DNA of 50,397 nucleotides from NCBI GenBank assembly GCA_002454045.1, contig DKID01000018.1, positions 1 through 50,397 on the forward strand, given 5' to 3'. This DNA is from Nitrospina sp. UBA6727 (GTDB lineage: Bacteria; Nitrospinota; Nitrospinia; Nitrospinales; VA-1). The position numbers and the translations under genes are program-made. Positions 50,364 to 50,397 of the stretch are shown here, in pieces. The stretch's first letter is position 1. Each line of letters opens with the position of its first letter. The notes below the pieces were generated by a model. That model had not been told where the DNA came from and ran no database searches. It saw only the letters and a list, made by a program, of their open reading frames with translations.

Positions 50364-50397
50364 ATGAAGAGTAGTTGGCTGCAAAACTGCAAGCGGT
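50364..50397 (+). CDS. Possible start of a gene cut by the right edge
   Basis: An ATG at 50364 opens a frame of 11 codons (MKSSWLQNCKR) running off the window. It is divergent from bioF. No convincing ribosome-binding site is seen, and the sequence is too short to identify. A biotin gene such as bioA would suit the context, but that is a guess. Confidence 0.2.
   Translation, partial: MKSSWLQNCKR

Noticed and set aside
1..50397. A search by eye for CRISPR arrays, insertion sequences, tRNA and rRNA genes.
   Set aside because: No regularly spaced repeats, transposase genes or terminal inverted repeats, cloverleaf-like sequences or rRNA-like stretches were noticed. A tRNAscan or covariance-model search would be needed to exclude short RNA genes.

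Overview
The window is chromosomal DNA of a Gram-negative (diderm) bacterium. It is almost wholly coding, with short intergenic gaps and compact operons. I see no insertion sequence, prophage, CRISPR array, rRNA or tRNA. Diderm features are a signal-peptide LysM murein transglycosylase, MurJ, Fur, and an iron permease fused to a c-type cytochrome. The overall gene set makes me think of a Nitrospinota or deltaproteobacteria-like lineage. That is an impression from family resemblance, not a demonstrated assignment.

Layout, left to right. (1) 1-5060, minus strand: typA/bipA, fbp, hisS, fur and the first codons of an unidentified gene. (2) 5158-13580, plus strand: xerD-type recombinase, then the lipid cluster yceD(DUF177)-rpmF-plsX-fabH-fabD-fabG-acpP-fabF-rnc and a pentapeptide-repeat protein. 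(3) 13682-18393: a mixed accessory stretch with an ABM-domain protein, a small unknown, a lipoyl-like protein without the acceptor lysine, mgtE, a small basic protein, an SDR-like protein, an exported unknown and an EVE-domain protein. (4) 18580-20607: a strong promoter followed by a DRE-TIM aldolase-like gene, a KDPG/KHG aldolase and a small acidic protein. (5) 20794-23045, minus strand: cytochrome c-FTR1 iron permease behind a Fur box; the Fur regulator itself is at 173-601. (6) 23414-28670: M32 carboxypeptidase, zinc ribbon-TM-SH3 protein, thrH, murJ, an unknown protein and a 54-residue membrane peptide. (7) 28761-36451: FAD-linked oxidase, HNH protein, a 436-residue protein ending in an HPr domain, a broken Nudix gene, cvpA, class IV aminotransferase, coaE and the LysM transglycosylase. 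(8) 36493-45348, minus strand: the pyrimidine operon pyrR-pyrB-pyrC-carA-carB, followed without a break by a SUMF1-like exported protein and nth. A promoter, a PyrR-binding RNA motif and an attenuator terminator precede it. (9) 45429-50281: ferredoxin, CbpA-type DnaJ, a thioredoxin-fold protein and the biotin cluster bioF-(alpha/beta hydrolase)-bioC.

The clearest regulatory logic is at two sites. De novo UMP synthesis appears controlled by PyrR transcription attenuation, and iron import by Fur at an operator overlapping a sigma70-type promoter. Most other genes are housekeeping: fatty acid and phospholipid initiation, coenzyme A, biotin, peptidoglycan export and remodelling, base-excision repair, gluconeogenesis and translation. 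I found no convincing new defence or mobile system. The less ordinary items are the HPr fusion, the lysine-less lipoyl-like protein, the truncated Nudix gene overlapping cvpA, the paired aldolases, the divergent pimeloyl-ester hydrolase candidate, and several genes whose -10 box sits 6-8 nt from the start codon.
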